Assembly (NCBI GenBank): GCA_021734005.1
Contig: JAIPJV010000142.1
Location: 1-5,915 of the forward strand
DNA: 5,915 bases
DNA from: Fidelibacterota bacterium
GTDB taxonomy: Bacteria; Fidelibacterota; UBA2242; JAFGTP01
Direction of reading: 5' to 3'
Below the pieces are notes generated by a model, which saw only the letters and a list, made by a program, of their open reading frames with translations, did no database searches and was not told the DNA's origin. A program made the position numbers and the translations under genes. The first letter of the stretch is position 1. Every line of letters starts with the position of its first letter. Below are positions 5,360 to 5,915 of this stretch, piece after piece.

Positions 5360-5915
5360 CCTAGTACGCTCCTTATATAATCTATTTGATCTATAAGCTC
5401 TGAACTAGCCGGACGTAAAATTTCGTTTATAAAATCTGGATATATTCCGATAAATATTATAATTGAAGCAAAAATTATCATTGGTATTAATCCTGCAGCC
5501 GGTGCTTCTGCTTTTTTAATATCAGGGTTGCCATCTTTGAAATATACTACTTGAATCACACGGAAAAAATAGGTGCCTTCAATTACAGTCCCCAGCAAAA
5601 CAAGCCCAATTAATATTATGTACAACATTTGTCCAGTAGCCAGGGCAGCCTTAACAATCGTAAATTTACTTGCAAACCCCACAAATGGTGGAAGGCCTAC
5701 CATAGAAAAAACTCCGATAGTAAATAGAAGTGTGGTAATCGGCATCTTCTCGCCAATCCCTTTGAAAGAATCAATTTCCATAGAACCAGTTCTATGGATC
5801 ATAAAGCCTGTTGCCAAAAATAATAATGCTTTCCCTAGCGTATGACTTATCATTTGAAATAATCCACCGGTAATTCCAGATGATGAGGCTATTGAAAAAG
5901 CAAAAACAATAAGAC
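5356..5915 (-). CDS. NuoN/MrpD-type transporter subunit (5' part outside window; MbxH-like)
   Basis: This is the C-terminal part (about 186 residues) of a second proton-conducting transporter subunit. The frame is open to the window edge. The Met at 5853 is internal, because upstream codons continue the conserved family helix (SGITGGLFQMISHTLGKAL), so the true start lies beyond the window. Visible landmarks are this TM10-like helix with its SHTLGK core, EKMPITT before the next helix, GLPPFVGFASKF with the TM12 Lys of the ion path, and GTYFFRVIQVVYF in a following membrane segment. The first His usual in the GGxxH helix is Gln here. The protein ends soon after the last membrane segment (IGIYPDFINEIL) without the long tail of its 612-residue neighbour, as in NuoN/MrpD. 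It overlaps that neighbour by 4 nt. Family is secure. Assignment to NuoN or MrpD type is tentative because half the protein is missing. Confidence 0.92.
   Translation of the reverse strand, partial: LIVFAFSIASSSGITGGLFQMISHTLGKALLFLATGFMIHRTGSMEIDSFKGIGEKMPITTLLFTIGVFSMVGLPPFVGFASKFTIVKAALATGQMLYIILIGLVLLGTVIEGTYFFRVIQVVYFKDGNPDIKKAEAPAAGLIPMIIFASIIIFIGIYPDFINEILRPASSELIDQIDYIRSVLG
5369..5374 (-). promoter_or_regulatory. Shine-Dalgarno of the 612-residue transporter gene
   Basis: AAGGAG on the minus strand, with a 9-nt spacer, precedes the ATG at 5359. It lies inside the 3' end of the upstream gene, whose TGA overlaps the ATG by 4 nt. This strong site confirms the start and suggests reinitiation or coupled translation of the two transporter subunits. 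Confidence 0.75.

Noticed and set aside
5573..5845. 90-codon plus-strand ORF
   Set aside because: It is antisense to the conserved transporter helices of the partial upstream gene; a composition shadow.
5851..5853. Met codon taken as start of the upstream transporter gene
   Set aside because: The frame stays open to the window edge and the residues before this Met continue a conserved family helix, so it is internal.
1..5915. Standard NADH:quinone oxidoreductase (nuo) operon
   Set aside because: The order differs from nuoA-N, NuoB has hydrogenase-type CxxC, NuoD lacks the quinone-site His and Tyr, and no NADH module is seen.

Overview
The window is one continuous stretch of a minus-strand operon, cut at both ends, that encodes a membrane-bound complex of the complex I / group 4 [NiFe]-hydrogenase superfamily. 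In the direction of transcription (right to left) the genes are: a proton-conducting transporter subunit of NuoN/MrpD type (5' part outside the window), a 612-residue NuoL/HyfB/EchA-type transporter subunit, a NuoH-like membrane anchor, a NuoB-like FeS small subunit, a NuoC-like 30-kDa subunit, a NuoD-like large subunit, and a two-cluster NuoI-like ferredoxin subunit (3' end outside the window). No gene lies on the plus strand, and I see no RNA gene, mobile element, CRISPR array or terminator.

The genes are tightly packed. There is a 4-nt ATGA overlap, a 1-nt TAATG overlap, and gaps of 16, 10 and 15 nt. The one larger gap is 91 nt, in front of the large-subunit gene. Most starts have a clear Shine-Dalgarno sequence. 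The DNA is clearly AT-rich and uses AGA for arginine often, which suggests an anaerobic, AT-rich bacterium (for example Atribacterota, Thermotogota, Halanaerobiales or another Firmicutes-like lineage). The lineage cannot be fixed from the sequence alone.

Biochemically, electrons would enter from reduced ferredoxin through the two [4Fe-4S] clusters of the NuoI-like subunit, pass to the single cluster of the NuoB-like subunit, and reach a site at the NuoB/NuoD interface. The energy released would drive H+ or Na+ transport through the NuoH-like subunit and the two antiporter-like subunits. No NADH-binding NuoE/F/G module is visible.

The main point of interest is the large subunit. It has none of the CxxC pairs that bind Ni-Fe, so it is unlikely to be a hydrogenase. 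It also lacks the His, Tyr and Asp that complex I uses around the quinone headgroup (Thermus Nqo4 H38, Y87 and D401 fall on V16, V65 and Y358 here). The order transporter-transporter-NuoH-NuoB-NuoC-NuoD-NuoI is the order I recall for the 3' half of the Thermococcales mbx cluster (membrane-bound sulfane-sulfur reductase, MBS); without the first gene it is also the EchA-F order. The best description is an Mbx/Ehr-type (hydrogenase-related) ferredoxin-dependent ion pump whose terminal electron acceptor is unknown. The nuo symbols used below indicate subunit homology only, not NADH:quinone activity.
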